From NCBI GenBank assembly GCA_910583815.1, contig CAJTZB010000131.1:1-7092 (forward strand): a stretch of 7,092 nucleotides of DNA. The letters are read 5' to 3'. Below, in pieces: positions 5,544 to 7,092 of this stretch. The position numbers were made by a program, and so were the translations under genes. Origin of the DNA: an uncultured Lachnospiraceae bacterium. Its GTDB lineage: Bacteria; Bacillota; Clostridia; Lachnospirales; Lachnospiraceae. The notes beneath the pieces were generated by a model that searched no databases, was not told the DNA's origin, and saw only the letters and a program-made list of their open reading frames with translations. Numbering within the stretch: position 1 is the first letter of the stretch; each line of letters opens with the position of its first letter.

Positions 5544-7079
5544 ATGAATCAAATACTGGAAAGCTTGCCGTTTGCAGTGCCTATCTTTTTCCCTGTTCTT
5601 TGTGGGCTTTTGATACTGCTTTTAGGGGAGCGGATAAACAGAAAAAGCCGCTGCATCATAGTAACGGCAGCGCTTGTCCTCAATTTGCTGTTTACTGTTT
5701 TTGCATGGACGGCGGAAACAGATTCGGCTGTGCTGTTCTATTTGACGAAGAAGGTGCCGGTGCTTTTCAAGGCAGACATGCTGTCTATGCTTTTTACAGG
5801 GCTTCTGTCTGCGGTCTGGTTACTGGTTGGCATTTTTTCTTTTGAATATATGAAGCATGAAGAAAGTGCAGAGCATGGTGAAAGCAGCACAAAAAGCTTG
5901 TCCGGAAGCACTTTTTATGGCTTTTATATGATGGTGGTTGGTGTGATGGCCGGCGTGGGTTTTGCCGGAAATCTGATTACGTTTTATCTGTTTTATGAAT
6001 TTATGACATTGCTTTCTGTGCCGTTTGTGCTGCATACAATGACAAAAGAAGCAATTTTTGCTGCAAAAAAATATCTGTATTATTCGATAGCAGGTGCTTC
6101 TATGGCGGTATTTGGATTTGCAGTGCTGTATTCTGTATCAGATGCGAATATTGCATTTGTTTCAGGCGGTGTATTGTCTGGCGGAATCCCGGCAGATAAA
6201 CAGACACTTTTGTTAGTTGCAGCGTTTTTGCTGATTGTCGGATTTGGAACAAAAGCAGGCATGTTTCCAATGCACGGATGGCTGCCTTCGGCACATCCGG
6301 TTGCTCCGGCTCCCGCATCGGCAGTACTCTCCGGAATGATTACAAAGTGTGGTGTGCTTGGCATCCTGCGTGTTGTGTTCTATCTGGTCGGCGCAGATAA
6401 TTTAAGAGGAACTTGGGTTCAGTATGCCTTCCTTGCACTGACACTGATTACAGTATTTATGGGTTCCATGTTGGCATTTAAGGAGCAGATTTTGAAAAAG
6501 CGGCTTGCTTATTCCACTGTCAGTCAGGTCTCTTATGTACTGTTCGGGATTGCACTGCTGCATCCGGTTGCATTGATTGGTTCCCTGCTCCATATCGTTT
6601 ACCATTCTGTGCTAAAATGCACATTGTTCTTAAATGCCGGAGCCATTATTTATAAGACCGGAAAGACAAAGGTAGGAGAGCTTTGTGGAATCGGAAAGGA
6701 AATGCCTGTGGCATTGTGGACATATACGGTCGCATCACTGGGGCTAATTGGCATCCCGCCGATTTGCGGCTTTATCAGCAAATGGTATTTATGTGTTGGG
6801 GCATTGGAGGCAGGAGTTGGAATTACGGCGTATCTTGGGCCTGCAGTGCTGCTTGTAAGCGCACTTTTGACAGCGGGTTACCTGCTTCCGATTACAATTA
6901 AGGGATTTTTTCCGGGAGAGTCTTATGATTATGCTGTTTTGGAAAAGAAGGAGCCAAACATTTTAATGCTTGCCCCGCTTATTGTGTTTGCGGCTGCCGC
7001 GGTGTTTCTTGGCATGTTTCCAAATGCTCTTGCAAATCTTTTTACAGAGGCTGTCGGTCTGCTTCATCTTTTGCCTTAG
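5544..7079 (+). CDS. Second large antiporter-type subunit (NuoL/M/N family, MbhH/HyfB-like)
   Basis: This is a second ion-translocating membrane subunit, 511 aa, about 14 helices. It shows Glu152 in FYLFYEFMTLLSVP (147-160), Lys237 in GFGTKAGMFPMHGWLPSAHP (233-252) with His244 and His251, and Lys268 in SGMITKCGVLGILR. Also present are ILKKRLAYSTVSQVSYV (316-332), His350 and His354 in LLHIVYHSVLK, and Lys413 in GIPPICGFISKWYL (403-416). The LPSAHPVAPAPASA motif (247-260) is like NuoL/M, HyfB and MbhH rather than MrpD, so it may take the place of the MrpA N-terminal domain, which the operon lacks, or correspond to MbsH' in Mbs. The loop at 103-120 is hydrophilic, with His, Glu and Ser. The ATG has AAGGAG (5530-5535) eight bases upstream. 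The sequence ends 13 nt after the stop codon with AAAGGG, possibly the ribosome binding site of another operon gene. No symbol is given because MnhA, MnhD and MbhH cannot be separated here. Confidence 0.9.
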   Translation: MNQILESLPFAVPIFFPVLCGLLILLLGERINRKSRCIIVTAALVLNLLFTVFAWTAETDSAVLFYLTKKVPVLFKADMLSMLFTGLLSAVWLLVGIFSFEYMKHEESAEHGESSTKSLSGSTFYGFYMMVVGVMAGVGFAGNLITFYLFYEFMTLLSVPFVLHTMTKEAIFAAKKYLYYSIAGASMAVFGFAVLYSVSDANIAFVSGGVLSGGIPADKQTLLLVAAFLLIVGFGTKAGMFPMHGWLPSAHPVAPAPASAVLSGMITKCGVLGILRVVFYLVGADNLRGTWVQYAFLALTLITVFMGSMLAFKEQILKKRLAYSTVSQVSYVLFGIALLHPVALIGSLLHIVYHSVLKCTLFLNAGAIIYKTGKTKVGELCGIGKEMPVALWTYTVASLGLIGIPPICGFISKWYLCVGALEAGVGITAYLGPAVLLVSALLTAGYLLPITIKGFFPGESYDYAVLEKKEPNILMLAPLIVFAAAAVFLGMFPNALANLFTEAVGLLHLLP

Positions 7080-7092
7080 AGCAAAGGGTGCA

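Overview
The window looks like a spore-forming Firmicute of the class Clostridia, most likely a Lachnospiraceae-type gut or anaerobic bacterium. The evidence is a complete forespore sigma factor gene (sigG), strong AGGAGG-type ribosome binding sites, moderately low GC content, and an antiporter operon arranged as in anaerobes. The family-level assignment is inference. All genes I accept lie on the + strand.

Layout. Positions 1-226 hold no gene I can defend. They contain a perfect palindrome at the left edge (1-26), a 15-bp tandem duplication (90-119) and a candidate sporulation promoter (161-190). sigG follows (227-1009). One base after its stop codon starts a near-consensus vegetative promoter (1011-1039). 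An 87-nt leader with two hairpins then leads into a compact eight-gene operon of the Mrp/Mnh cation/proton antiporter superfamily: mnhE (1133-1627), mnhF (1640-1966), mnhG (1953-2273), an MbhD/DUF4040 subunit (2273-2545), a fused MbhE-MnhB subunit (2526-3509), mnhC (3511-3894), an MnhD-type antiporter subunit (3966-5462) and a second antiporter-type subunit (5544-7079). The window ends 13 nt after the last stop codon. The AAAGGG in that tail could be the ribosome binding site of a further gene.

How the genes work together. The products together should form a large membrane complex that exchanges H+ for Na+ (or another monovalent cation). The two 14-helix NuoL/M/N-like proteins are the likely ion-translocating units, and the small subunits E, F, G, MbhD, MbhE-B and C build the rest of the membrane domain. 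There is no full-length MrpA. Its C-terminal part is split into a separate MbhD and an MbhE fused to MnhB. The order E-F-G-D-E/B-C-D-D' matches the membrane module of archaeal Mbh and, with its two tandem large subunits, especially Mbs, rather than the classical Mrp order ABCDEFG. The window therefore leaves open whether this is a stand-alone antiporter or the ion-pumping half of a ferredoxin-linked redox complex whose hydrophilic subunits lie downstream.

The most interesting non-coding signals are the structured leader before mnhE and palindrome clusters in exactly the two non-tight gene junctions of the operon, before each large antiporter subunit. The second cluster can form two mutually exclusive RNA pairings next to a ribosome binding site.
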